A stretch of DNA of 64,000 nucleotides from NCBI RefSeq assembly GCF_026167545.1, contig NZ_CP110678.1, positions 62,001 to 126,000 of the forward strand, given 5' to 3'. The translations under genes and the position numbers were made by a program. Below are positions 22,726-30,481 of this stretch, in pieces. Source of the DNA: Sphingomonas sp. S1-29. GTDB lineage: Bacteria > Pseudomonadota > Alphaproteobacteria > Sphingomonadales > Sphingomonadaceae. The notes under the pieces were generated by a model, which was given only the letters and a program-made list of their open reading frames with translations, was not told where the DNA came from and did no database searches. The stretch's first letter is position 1. The number at the start of each line of letters is the position of its first letter.

Positions 22726-24609
22726 ATGCAGCAAGAATCAGACGCGCCCTACGAAGCCCCAATGGGCCACCTAGAGCTTAAGCGATATGTAGAAGACTTT
22801 CGCACCTCTACGCACGAAAACAACGAATGGGTTATGCGTGATCGCGACTACTATGATGGCGATCAAATCTCCGATCATGTTAAAGCCGAATTGAAGAAGC
22901 GCGGACAGCCCCAAATCTTCACCAATAAGATTGGCCCTGCAATGTCGGGTATTCTTGGCATCATCGATGCCGGAGAGAGCGACCCGGAATGCCACGCACG
23001 CACGATCCGTTCGCAGGATTCCGCTGATACCGCGACTAAGACGCTGCGCTACATCGCTGATCGAACGCAATATAAGACGGTCCGCAAACAAACCTCTGAC
23101 AACTACTTCATTCACGGAACATGCGCCGCGATTACCGAATGGGACGGCTCAAAGATTACCGTCTCGCGTATCCGGTGGGAAGACCTTGTTTATGACCCGC
23201 TCAGCCGCGAGCACGATTTCAGCGATGCCAAGTATCTAGGAATCGCGAAGCTGATGGATGTAAAAGATGTCGCGGCTATGTTCCCCGAGACATACGATTC
23301 ACTTGGTAAGCCTGAAGGCGAAGCGTTTGACTATTTGCAGACATCGACACAGACAAACTGGTGGAGATCAGGCGATCGAAAGCAGCTTCGTGTCGTCGAT
23401 CTCTATTACCTAGTCGGCACCGAATGGCACCGCATGATCTTCTGCGAAGCGGGAGAGCTATGGGCGGGACCATGTGAATATGTAGACGATGAGGGCGGTT
23501 CGATCTGCCCGATCGCCGGAACCAGCTTTGAGATCAAGCAGGATAACTCGCGCTACGGCGCGATCCGGAACATGATCCCGCTTCAGGACGAAGTGAATGC
23601 GCGCCGGTCGCGCTTGCTCCATTTGGTCAACCATCGTCAGGTCCGCGTTTCTGATCCGCGCGTTGCCGTAACCAAGGCGTCGGAAGCCGCGAAAGAGGCC
23701 GCGAAAGCCGATGGCGTGATCCCGGCGGGCTATGAGGTCGTCCATTCGCAGGATTTGGCTCAAGGCCAGATGCAGATCATGCAACAGTCGTCGATCGATC
23801 TCGACCGTCTCGCGCCGACCCCTAGCGTTCTCGGACGGGTCGCATCGTCCAGCGAAAGCGGGCGAGCGCGCCAGATGCTGCAACAGGCCGGATATACTGA
23901 GCTTGCGAGAGCATTCGGACGCTTCGAAGCTTTCGAAATGGCGATTTATCGCCGCATGTGGTGGGCCGCACGCCAGTATCTTGACGCTCCGACCTTGATC
24001 CGGATCGTTGATGACCCCCGCGCTCCGGAGTTCCTCCAGATCAACGAGCCCGTCATGGCGGAGCAGATGGTTCCGGTAATGGACCCGGCGACGGGCCAGC
24101 CATTGATTGATCCATATACGGGCCAGCCCGTCATGCAGCCCCAGCAGGTGCAGGTCGATACGCGCAACCGTCTCGCCGAGCTTGACATGGATATCATCCT
24201 TACGACGGTCCCTGACCAGACGACACAGCAGGCCGAAGTATTCGAGCAGCTAATGAATCTCGCTGGTTCGACGGGCGTGAGTCCGTTCGCACCGGAGTTT
24301 CTCGCATACCTCGAAATGGCTCCGCTCAGCGATAAGCGCGCCACGATCGAGCGTATCCAGCGCCTTGCGCAGAAAGCCAGCGAGCAGAGTGCAGAGGCAG
24401 AGCAAGCCGCAATGCAGATGGCGCAGGCCGAAAAGGGTGCTGAAATCTCCGGCAAGGAAGCAAAGGCGCAAAAGGATCAGGCACTCGCGCGGAAGGCCGC
24501 AATGGACGCCCAAAAGATCGAGCAAGAGATTAGTCGTGGGGTAATCCCCGTGATTACTCCCCCAATGCCTCCCGGCTTTGGCGGACAATACTTTCAGGGT
24601 TTTGAATAA
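22726..24609 (+). CDS. Portal protein, P22-like, 627 aa
   Basis: 627 residues. The N-terminal region (MRDRDYYDGDQISDHVKAEL, KRGQPQIFTNKIGPAM) and the sequence KTLRYIADRTQYKTVRKQTS match P22-type portals, which form the dodecameric ring for DNA entry and tail attachment. The C-terminal 100 residues are Gln/Ala/Glu-rich coiled coil (QMAQAEKGAEISGKEAKAQK), the barrel-like end. Lies between large terminase and scaffold as in P22. Its TAA stop is again part of a TAAATA (24607-24612). Start fixed by TAAATA 4 nt upstream. Confidence 0.92.
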   Translation: MQQESDAPYEAPMGHLELKRYVEDFRTSTHENNEWVMRDRDYYDGDQISDHVKAELKKRGQPQIFTNKIGPAMSGILGIIDAGESDPECHARTIRSQDSADTATKTLRYIADRTQYKTVRKQTSDNYFIHGTCAAITEWDGSKITVSRIRWEDLVYDPLSREHDFSDAKYLGIAKLMDVKDVAAMFPETYDSLGKPEGEAFDYLQTSTQTNWWRSGDRKQLRVVDLYYLVGTEWHRMIFCEAGELWAGPCEYVDDEGGSICPIAGTSFEIKQDNSRYGAIRNMIPLQDEVNARRSRLLHLVNHRQVRVSDPRVAVTKASEAAKEAAKADGVIPAGYEVVHSQDLAQGQMQIMQQSSIDLDRLAPTPSVLGRVASSSESGRARQMLQQAGYTELARAFGRFEAFEMAIYRRMWWAARQYLDAPTLIRIVDDPRAPEFLQINEPVMAEQMVPVMDPATGQPLIDPYTGQPVMQPQQVQVDTRNRLAELDMDIILTTVPDQTTQQAEVFEQLMNLAGSTGVSPFAPEFLAYLEMAPLSDKRATIERIQRLAQKASEQSAEAEQAAMQMAQAEKGAEISGKEAKAQKDQALARKAAMDAQKIEQEISRGVIPVITPPMPPGFGGQYFQGFE

Positions 24610-24612
24610 ATA
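24607..24612 (+). promoter_or_regulatory. TAAATA motif overlapping the portal stop codon
   Basis: No ATG at the 4-nt position. It would give a leader of about 150 nt for the scaffold gene. Confidence 0.4.
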
Positions 24613-24765
24613 ACTCTATTGAACCGATAGCTACGGTTCGATGGTGGACCATCCGGCCATAAACGGGTGCTTCGCTTTCCAGTGTGCGCAACACTTTGGA
24701 TGGGTCGCCGCCATTTAACCGGGCGTTTCGCGAAACGACACGCGCAGTTGTCGAAAAAGGATTGA
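24613..24765 (+). promoter_or_regulatory. Hairpin-rich leader of the scaffold gene
   Basis: Three small hairpins in 153 nt: GAACCG/CGGTTC near 24619-24637, AGTGT/ACACT near 24680, and the palindrome GTTTCGCGAAAC near 24725. Then AAAAAGGATTGA before the ATG, a normal ribosome binding site. It may tune scaffold and coat dosage. Confidence 0.45.
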
Positions 24766-25572
24766 ATGGACGATTTTGAAAATCTGTTTTCAGACGAGGT
24801 AGCCGAAGAGATCAACGAGATCGTGGAGGATACCGAAGACGAAGTTGCCGAGACGGTTGATGAGACCGTAGAGGAAACCGCCGAAGACGAAGCCGAACCA
24901 GTCGATGAGACTGCCGAAGCCGAGATAGAGAGCGAGACCTCAACTGTAGAAGAGCCTGCTAAAGAGGCTCCCGAGACAGTTCCGGTATCTGTAATGCTGG
25001 CCCAACGCGCACGCGCGAAGGCAGCGGAACAGGAACTAGTCGCACTCCGCCAGCAGATGGCCGCTAGCGCAGCCAAGCAAGTTCAACCTGCCGATCCCTA
25101 CGATGATCCAGAACGCTTTCGTCAAGAGCAGTTAGAGGCAATGCGATTCCAAGTTCAAGAAGAGCTTAGAATCACGAAACTTCAAGATAGCGTCATTCGT
25201 GGCCGTGAAAAATACGGTCAAGAAACGCTCGATGAAGTTGCCGAATGGGCGGAATCAATGGCGGCACAAGACCCGACATTTGAGTTCCGCGCAATGAGTG
25301 CTCCCGATCCGGTTGAATGGACTCTCGCAGAACGCAAACGCTCCGAGCAGCGTCAACTATTTGAGACCGATCCCGATGCCTTTGTGCGTCAGCGGGCGAT
25401 AGAGTTGGGGCTAACCGCGACCCCACAGGTAGCGGCACACAATAATACAACGATGATAACAGAGGCGCGGAAAGCGTCCCCCGGACCTAAGTCATTAGTT
25501 CACGCAAGTTCGCGTCAACCCACGGCAAGCAAGTCAGGAAAGGACGAGTTCCAGTCTTTGTTCGACAAATAA
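24766..25572 (+). CDS. Scaffolding protein, 268 aa
   Basis: 268 residues. The first 70 are extremely acidic (runs of Glu/Asp/Val/Thr), the middle is helical (LAQRARAKAAEQELVALRQQ; ERFRQEQLEAMRFQVQEEL), and the end is basic and Ser/Lys-rich, typical of scaffolds that template the prohead and then leave. Both termini carry a similar short motif: DDFENLFSD near residue 2 and DEFQSLFDK at the very end, possibly coat- or portal-binding ends. AAGGA precedes the ATG. Located between portal and coat, as in P22 (gp8). Confidence 0.85.
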   Translation: MDDFENLFSDEVAEEINEIVEDTEDEVAETVDETVEETAEDEAEPVDETAEAEIESETSTVEEPAKEAPETVPVSVMLAQRARAKAAEQELVALRQQMAASAAKQVQPADPYDDPERFRQEQLEAMRFQVQEELRITKLQDSVIRGREKYGQETLDEVAEWAESMAAQDPTFEFRAMSAPDPVEWTLAERKRSEQRQLFETDPDAFVRQRAIELGLTATPQVAAHNNTTMITEARKASPGPKSLVHASSRQPTASKSGKDEFQSLFDK

Positions 25573-25587
25573 AAAGGAAAGTCGAAC

Positions 25588-26673
25588 ATGGCTGATTTTA
25601 AGCTAGCAAATGCAAATGCCAAGGAAGTTTGGTCCACTAAGTATGCCACCGAATATGTGGCTCTAAGTGGCCTCCTGCCGTTCATGTCGAGCGCCAGCAA
25701 CGCAATCTTCCGCGTTAACACCGATCTCGCCAACAATGGCGATCTCGTGCACATCCCTTACTTCGCTTCGCTTAAGGGCGCTGGCGTTTCTGGTGGTGCA
25801 ACCCTAGAGGGTAATGAGGAAGCTCTTCTCAACTACTCGACCGGGATTAAGGTCCGTCATCGTCGTAATGCCGTTATGCTGGCAGAACACGAAAGCTTCC
25901 GCACCGAACTCGATGTCGCAAACATCGCAAAGGGCGGTCTCAAGGATTGGTCCGCTGAAGACCTTCGCAACGAACTCATCGAAAAGATGCAGAATGTTGT
26001 GATCGCAGGCGGCGTCGATAGCGACGGCACCCCGGTTGAAGACACCTACAAGACCTTCGCGGCTTCGACGGCTACGGAGCGGACCAACTACATGCTTGCC
26101 AACGCGGATCGCATCATCATGGGCACCGCGAAGCCAACCACGGCGGTCTTCTCCACTTCGCTCGCTGCTGTTGCGGCAGGCGCGATCCTTACGGCTGATA
26201 CCGTCTCGCTCGCGAAGGAAATGGCCGAAACCACGACCAACTTCCGCATTACCCCTTACATGACCAAGGATGGTCAGAAGTGGTATGTGATGTTCGTCGG
26301 AGTTGAGGGCTTCCGCCAGCTTCGCAAAGACCCGCGCATCGAAGCGGCCAACCGCGACGCGCGTCCGCGCGAGGTGGAAACCAACCCGCTGTTCAACGGT
26401 GGTGATCTGGTTTGGGATGGCGTGATCGTCAAGAAAATCCCTGAGATCAAGCAGGTAGGCGATCTGGGCGCAGCCGGGGCACCTATCGGTTTCGCCGCTC
26501 TTTGCGGTGCGAACACCTTGGGTATCGCCTTCGCTCGCAAGCCAACTTTCCGCACCGAGAAGAAGGACTACGATCACAAGATCGGCGTCGGAATCACGGA
26601 AGTTCGCGGATCGTCCAAGATGTCGGCTGCGGGAACGCAGACCGGTATGGTGTCGATCTACTACGCTGCATAA
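25588..26673 (+). CDS. Major capsid protein, N4-gp56/P22-like type, 361 aa
   Basis: 361 residues. The N-terminus (NANAKEVWSTKYATEYVALS) and the segment DLVHIPYFASLKGAGVSGGA then VRHRRNAVMLAEHE resemble the N4-gp56/DUF4043 group of HK97-fold coat proteins. ITPYMTKDGQKWYVMFVG and the DARPREVETNPLFNGGDLVW region are typical of this group. It forms the icosahedral shell. Start ATG has AAGGAA 10 nt upstream, in contrast to the TAAATA-started genes. A strong terminator follows at 26697. Confidence 0.9.
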   Translation: MADFKLANANAKEVWSTKYATEYVALSGLLPFMSSASNAIFRVNTDLANNGDLVHIPYFASLKGAGVSGGATLEGNEEALLNYSTGIKVRHRRNAVMLAEHESFRTELDVANIAKGGLKDWSAEDLRNELIEKMQNVVIAGGVDSDGTPVEDTYKTFAASTATERTNYMLANADRIIMGTAKPTTAVFSTSLAAVAAGAILTADTVSLAKEMAETTTNFRITPYMTKDGQKWYVMFVGVEGFRQLRKDPRIEAANRDARPREVETNPLFNGGDLVWDGVIVKKIPEIKQVGDLGAAGAPIGFAALCGANTLGIAFARKPTFRTEKKDYDHKIGVGITEVRGSSKMSAAGTQTGMVSIYYAA

Positions 26674-26696
26674 TCTCCCAAGGGAGTGCTCAAATG

Positions 26697-26727
26697 GGGG
26701 ACGGAGCTTAGGCTCTGTCCCCTTTTT
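26697..26727 (+). terminator. Intrinsic terminator after the coat gene
   Basis: Stem GGGGACGGAGC (26697-26707) with GCTCTGTCCCC (26712-26722), one G-T pair, 4-nt loop, followed by TTTTT. A classic Rho-independent terminator. Confidence 0.9.
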
Positions 26728-26806
26728 GTTGGCTTGAACGATATAAGCAATTGTTTAGTTGAGGGATTACCGGAGCGGCGCACGACCCAGCCGTTAACCG
26801 AAACTA

Positions 26807-26843
26807 GGGAGTCGCCCCGATCTGGGGCGACTCCCGTTCTTTG
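26807..26843 (+). terminator. Second strong hairpin, likely terminator, before the gp4-like gene
   Basis: Exact 12-bp stem GGGAGTCGCCCC / GGGGCGACTCCC with 5-nt loop, followed by GTTCTTTG. It lies 10 nt before the next TAAATA motif, so it isolates the following unit. The T-run is imperfect. Confidence 0.75.
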
Positions 26844-26844
26844 T

Positions 26845-26865
26845 CATCCAGCTAAATACTGGATG
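26845..26865 (+). promoter_or_regulatory. TAAATA motif in the loop of a perfect 7-bp dyad spanning the ATG
   Basis: CATCCAG (26845-26851), loop CTAAATA, then CTGGATG (26859-26865), which includes the start codon. TAAATA is at 26853-26858 with the usual 4-nt spacing to ATG 26863. Confidence 0.7.
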
Positions 26866-27432
26866 AACTGCTCTCAAATCATCACGAATGCGCTTCGCCG
26901 ACTTGGCATTTTGGCCGCTGGTGAACTACCCGATCCGCAACAGATCGAAGACCATCTCGAAACCCTGAAGCATCTATATCTTCGGTGGATCAATGACGGC
27001 ACTTTCGGGCGACTGTCGGATGTTCTCACTTTTGAGAATGTCGAGCATGTAGCGCGCCCGATGACGCGCATCGTCGCGCTCGATCCCGCCACCGTTATTT
27101 TGCCCGAAACGATCCGCGACTGCGGTCGCGAGACGGTCCCCTATGACGGTTCGGTGATCGTGGTTGTCCATCGGACGACCCGCCAGACCGCAACCTATAT
27201 CTATGACAGTAGCTCGCACGACTGGCGGCAGATCGACCACCTTCAGGCGACCGATTTCGCACCGCTCGCCTACCGCGATCCCATCGGCTTGGCTTGCTAT
27301 CTCGCGATTGAGCTAGCGGACGAATACGCACAAGAGGTCACCGAGACGATCCTCCGCAACGCGATGGCGTTTCGCACTGGCATTACCCACAACTTCAGCC
27401 GTGGCGACGCTAGCCCGGTGCCATACTTCTAA
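26863..27432 (+). CDS. Head completion/tail accessory protein, P22 gp4-like, 189 aa
   Basis: 189 residues from ATG 26863. N-terminal CSQIITNALRRLGILAAGEL followed by LETLKHLYLRWINDG is the helical start typical of the P22 gp4-type tail accessory factor that binds under the portal. Its gene position right after coat also agrees. The start is set by TAAATA; the frame is open upstream across the terminator, but that extension is not plausible. It ends in TAATG, so the next gene is coupled. Confidence 0.8.
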   Translation: MNCSQIITNALRRLGILAAGELPDPQQIEDHLETLKHLYLRWINDGTFGRLSDVLTFENVEHVARPMTRIVALDPATVILPETIRDCGRETVPYDGSVIVVVHRTTRQTATYIYDSSSHDWRQIDHLQATDFAPLAYRDPIGLACYLAIELADEYAQEVTETILRNAMAFRTGITHNFSRGDASPVPYF

Positions 27433-28778
27433 TGCCTGCGGTGCCGCTGGGCATACAGTCATACGAGCGTAAGCGCTCGACCCAGCCCGAAACCAGACTG
27501 GTAAATCTCTACATCGAAGAAGACAAAAGCGGCGCGTCGCCGGATCAAGCGATGCGTCTTCAGCGTCCCGGCTTGGTCAAGCTGCACGCCATTGAGGGCA
27601 AACCCATTCGCGGCCTCTATCAAAGTGATGGGGTGCTTTCTAACCGGTTGGTGATCGTTGCGGGCGGGACGCTCTATCTCTCCGATGGGGCCAACCTAGA
27701 GGACAAGGGGACGCTCCCCGACGATCTCGATACCGTCCGGATCGCAGCCACTTTCGAGCGGATCGGTATCTGCACCGCTGGCCAGTTTTGGCTCTATGAC
27801 GGGACAACGCTCGCCCGGATCGAACTCCCTGATAATCGGGCGGTAATCGACGTCGATGTCATCAACTCATACTTTGTCTGCATTACCGCTCCGGGCCAGT
27901 TCTATTGGCTTGCCCCCGGAGCTTCGACCTTCGACGCGCTCGATTTTGCGACCGCTGAAGCGCTCCCCGATGGGCTTCGCGCCGCTCGCCGCATTCGCGA
28001 TGATGTCTTCCTTTTCGGATCGCAATCGATCGAAGTTTGGCAATCTACCGGCGACGCCAACAGCCTTTATCAGCGCGCCCCCGGTCGCCTGATCGATCGC
28101 GGAGTTCAAGCCCGTGAGACCGTTGTCGCGTTCGATAATAGCGTGGTGTTCGTCGGCGACGATGGGCTGGTTTATCGGCTTTCCGATGTGCCCAAGCGGA
28201 TCAGCAACAACGGTATTGAAGAACGGATCGCAGAGCGTAGCGACCTATGCTCGGCCTTCAGCTTCACCAGCGAGGGCCATCTTTTCTATGTTCTGACGAT
28301 CCCCGGCGTGGGCACCTACGCCTATGACGCCTCGACCGAAATCTGGAGCGAGTTCGCCAGCCACGATAGCGTCGTGTTCATCGGTCGCCATGGTTTCGAT
28401 TCCGCGCTTGGGTCGGTTTGCGGCGATCTCGCGGGCAATGTCTACCGGTTCGATCGCAACGCCACCACCGACGATGGCGCACCCATCCTCAAGCTAGTCA
28501 GCGGGACAATCGCCACAGGCGCGCGCCCGATCGCCAACCAATCGTTCAGCACGCACATAGGCTTGAGCGGACCCGCGACGATCCGCTTGCGATGGATCGA
28601 CGCTCGATCGGATTGGTCGAAGCCGCGATCTCAGACCGTCCGCGAAGGTAGCGAGATCGTCGATTTCTATCGCCTTGGCGTCTCTCGCGGGGCTTATCGC
28701 CATTACGAGTTGTCTTGCCTCGATCCGGTTCTGATGCGCGTCAGCGGCGCGTTCGCCAATGAGGGGTGGACGATATGA
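27432..28778 (+). CDS. Packaged DNA stabilisation protein, P22 gp10-like, 448 aa
   Basis: 448 residues, close to P22 gp10 (472). Starts GIQSYERKRSTQPETRLVNL and continues with repeated beta-blades (RLVIVAGGTLYLSD, QFWLYDGTTLARIE, VFLFGSQSIEVW, DDGLVYRLSD), a propeller-like pattern found in this family. It closes the head after packaging by binding the gp4 ring. Overlaps gp4-like gene at TAATG and the next gene at ATGA, so three genes are translationally linked. Confidence 0.8.
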   Translation: MPAVPLGIQSYERKRSTQPETRLVNLYIEEDKSGASPDQAMRLQRPGLVKLHAIEGKPIRGLYQSDGVLSNRLVIVAGGTLYLSDGANLEDKGTLPDDLDTVRIAATFERIGICTAGQFWLYDGTTLARIELPDNRAVIDVDVINSYFVCITAPGQFYWLAPGASTFDALDFATAEALPDGLRAARRIRDDVFLFGSQSIEVWQSTGDANSLYQRAPGRLIDRGVQARETVVAFDNSVVFVGDDGLVYRLSDVPKRISNNGIEERIAERSDLCSAFSFTSEGHLFYVLTIPGVGTYAYDASTEIWSEFASHDSVVFIGRHGFDSALGSVCGDLAGNVYRFDRNATTDDGAPILKLVSGTIATGARPIANQSFSTHIGLSGPATIRLRWIDARSDWSKPRSQTVREGSEIVDFYRLGVSRGAYRHYELSCLDPVLMRVSGAFANEGWTI

Positions 28779-29386
28779 GCAAGCTCCATATCGGCACCTT
28801 TTTGGCCGGTCGCGCGATCGTCAATCCGGAGAATGGCCACCCCACGATCGAATATCTTCGACAGCTAAACTCGATCATCCAAGAGATCGGGAAGCAAACC
28901 AACGCGAATACCGAATTGCTCGCCATGATCGAACTGGCGCTGGAGAAAGCCGGGATCGCTATTTTGACGGCGGAAGAGGCTCGGGATGCAGCGCAGGCCG
29001 GTGTCCGCGATCAGAACCTCACCAATAGCTATGTCGATCCCGGCACCGTCCTGCAATGCTCGGACCTAACGCTAACGGTCTCGCCGCACGAGCGCGTTTA
29101 CGGGGACGGCACGCGGGTAGCGGTTGGGGGAGCCACCCTCACCGTGACCCAATATGCGACCCGATATTGGGTGTATTATCTCGACCCAACACGCGCGGGC
29201 GGCACGGTCTCCTATGTCGCGACTTCGAACTATCTGGAGGCAGCGCAATCGGGCGACCGGCATGTCATCGGGGAGATCATAACCCCCGCCGATGCAAATG
29301 CGCCGCCCACGGATGGTGATGGCATTCGCCCACCGGGCACCGGTCTCTGGGGGCCGAAAGTCGTTCCCGAAGGGAACGAACCATGA
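28775..29386 (+). CDS. Tail protein of unknown type (gp26/needle position), 203 aa
   Basis: 203 residues; ATG overlaps the previous stop by 4 nt. The N-terminus FLAGRAIVNPENGHPTIEYL is a phrase found at the start of several phage tail/fibre proteins, followed by a helical coiled part (LNSIIQEIGKQTNANTELLA) and a beta-rich C-terminus with tyrosines (YATRYWVYYLDPT). In P22 the gene at this position encodes the tail needle, but no sequence match to it can be claimed. Confidence 0.6.
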   Translation: MSKLHIGTFLAGRAIVNPENGHPTIEYLRQLNSIIQEIGKQTNANTELLAMIELALEKAGIAILTAEEARDAAQAGVRDQNLTNSYVDPGTVLQCSDLTLTVSPHERVYGDGTRVAVGGATLTVTQYATRYWVYYLDPTRAGGTVSYVATSNYLEAAQSGDRHVIGEIITPADANAPPTDGDGIRPPGTGLWGPKVVPEGNEP

Positions 29387-29835
29387 TGCGCACCTTTGAT
29401 TCGACGGTGCATGACGCGATTGTGCATCATCCCGAGATCGCCAGCGCGTTCGGGTGCGAGGTGGGGGAGATGCAAATCTCGTTTGCCGAGATGGCCAAGT
29501 ATCCGGACGACTTCGCGCTCTTGCACAACGAAGAATGCGATATGGCGATGGCGTTCGAATGGAGTGCGCCATTTACTTGGCAGATGCACACACTCGCGCT
29601 TCCTAGCTGTAGGGGCAAGCGAGCCCTCAAGGATGGTAAGGCGATGATCCGCGAAATGTTCGTGGAGCATGGCGCGTGTCTGATCTGGGGACAAACACCG
29701 GTCAATCTTCGCGCGGCACGGATATTCAACCGATGGTGTGGCGCAAAGTCGGTCGGTTTTCGCGAGCAACCTTTGTTCGGGTTGAGCGAAGTCTTCATGG
29801 GCTTGAAGGACGAATGGTTGGAGCGGCATCCATAG
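29383..29835 (+). CDS. GNAT-like protein in the tail cluster, 150 aa
   Basis: 150 residues, coupled to the previous gene (ATGA). The pattern FEWSAPFTWQMHTLALPSCR, then GKRALKDGKAMIREMFVEHG and NLRAARIFNRWCGAKSVGFR is the acetyltransferase (GNAT) order of strand 4, the Arg/Lys-Gly-x-x-x loop with helix 3, and the N-x-R-A-x-x-x-x helix. Such GNAT-like proteins lie next to tail genes in several podoviruses. Substrate unknown. The acetyl-CoA loop (RGKRALKDG) is imperfect. Confidence 0.65.
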   Translation: MMRTFDSTVHDAIVHHPEIASAFGCEVGEMQISFAEMAKYPDDFALLHNEECDMAMAFEWSAPFTWQMHTLALPSCRGKRALKDGKAMIREMFVEHGACLIWGQTPVNLRAARIFNRWCGAKSVGFREQPLFGLSEVFMGLKDEWLERHP

Positions 29836-29847
29836 TGTCAGTCTGAC

Positions 29848-29853
29848 TAAATA
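29848..29853 (+). promoter_or_regulatory. TAAATA initiation motif of the first ejection gene
   Basis: TAAATA, 4 nt (cagt), ATG at 29858. Preceded by GTCAG-t-CTGAC. Confidence 0.65.
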
Positions 29854-29857
29854 CAGT

Positions 29858-30481
29858 ATGCCAGTTCCAATCATCGCCGCCGGTATCGGCGCAGCAACAA
29901 GTGTCGCCAAAGGAGTCTCATCCGGTAAAGGCGCGAAGAAAGCAGCACAGATTCAAGCGCAATCTGCCGCACAACAGCGCGCTCTCCAAGAGAGAGTATA
30001 TAATCAGAACGCGAATAACTTTCGCGGAGATATCCAGCTAGGGGATGCCGCTTCCGCGCGCCAAGCCGCGCTGCTTGGATTGGCTGGTGGCGACGGGTCG
30101 AACCCTACCGAAGTCCTTCGCGCTACTCCCGGATATGAGTTCCGATTTGGTGAGATGTTGCGAGGGCAGCAAGCGGGGGCTTATGCCAACGGGATGGGAA
30201 CCAGCGGGGCTGCGATGAAGCAGCTTCAAGACCGCTCGATGGGTCTCGCTGATCAAACTTTTAACACCTATTTCGATCAGACAGGCCAGATCGCGAACCG
30301 TGGTGTTGCTGCTAAGTCCTCGCTCGCTGGGGTGTCTACGAATTGGGCGAACACCGATAATAAGATCGCGCAGGGAGCAGCCGACAGCAACAGAAACTTC
30401 GCAATGTTCAAAGCAAACAACTTCAACAACACTTTGGATGGCGTAACCAAAGCCTTTGGCTCCAGCTTTGGGGGCAAGTAA
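29858..30481 (+). CDS. Ejection/DNA transfer protein, gp7-like, 207 aa
   Basis: 207 residues. Starts with a small hydrophobic Ala/Gly stretch (PVPIIAAGIGAATSVAKG) and is then Gln/Asn/Ala-rich (AAQIQAQSAAQQRALQER), the composition of P22 gp7-type proteins ejected with the DNA. TAA overlaps the next ATG (TAATG). Together with the next two genes it forms the injectosome block in P22 order (gp7, gp20, gp16). Confidence 0.75.
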   Translation: MPVPIIAAGIGAATSVAKGVSSGKGAKKAAQIQAQSAAQQRALQERVYNQNANNFRGDIQLGDAASARQAALLGLAGGDGSNPTEVLRATPGYEFRFGEMLRGQQAGAYANGMGTSGAAMKQLQDRSMGLADQTFNTYFDQTGQIANRGVAAKSSLAGVSTNWANTDNKIAQGAADSNRNFAMFKANNFNNTLDGVTKAFGSSFGGK

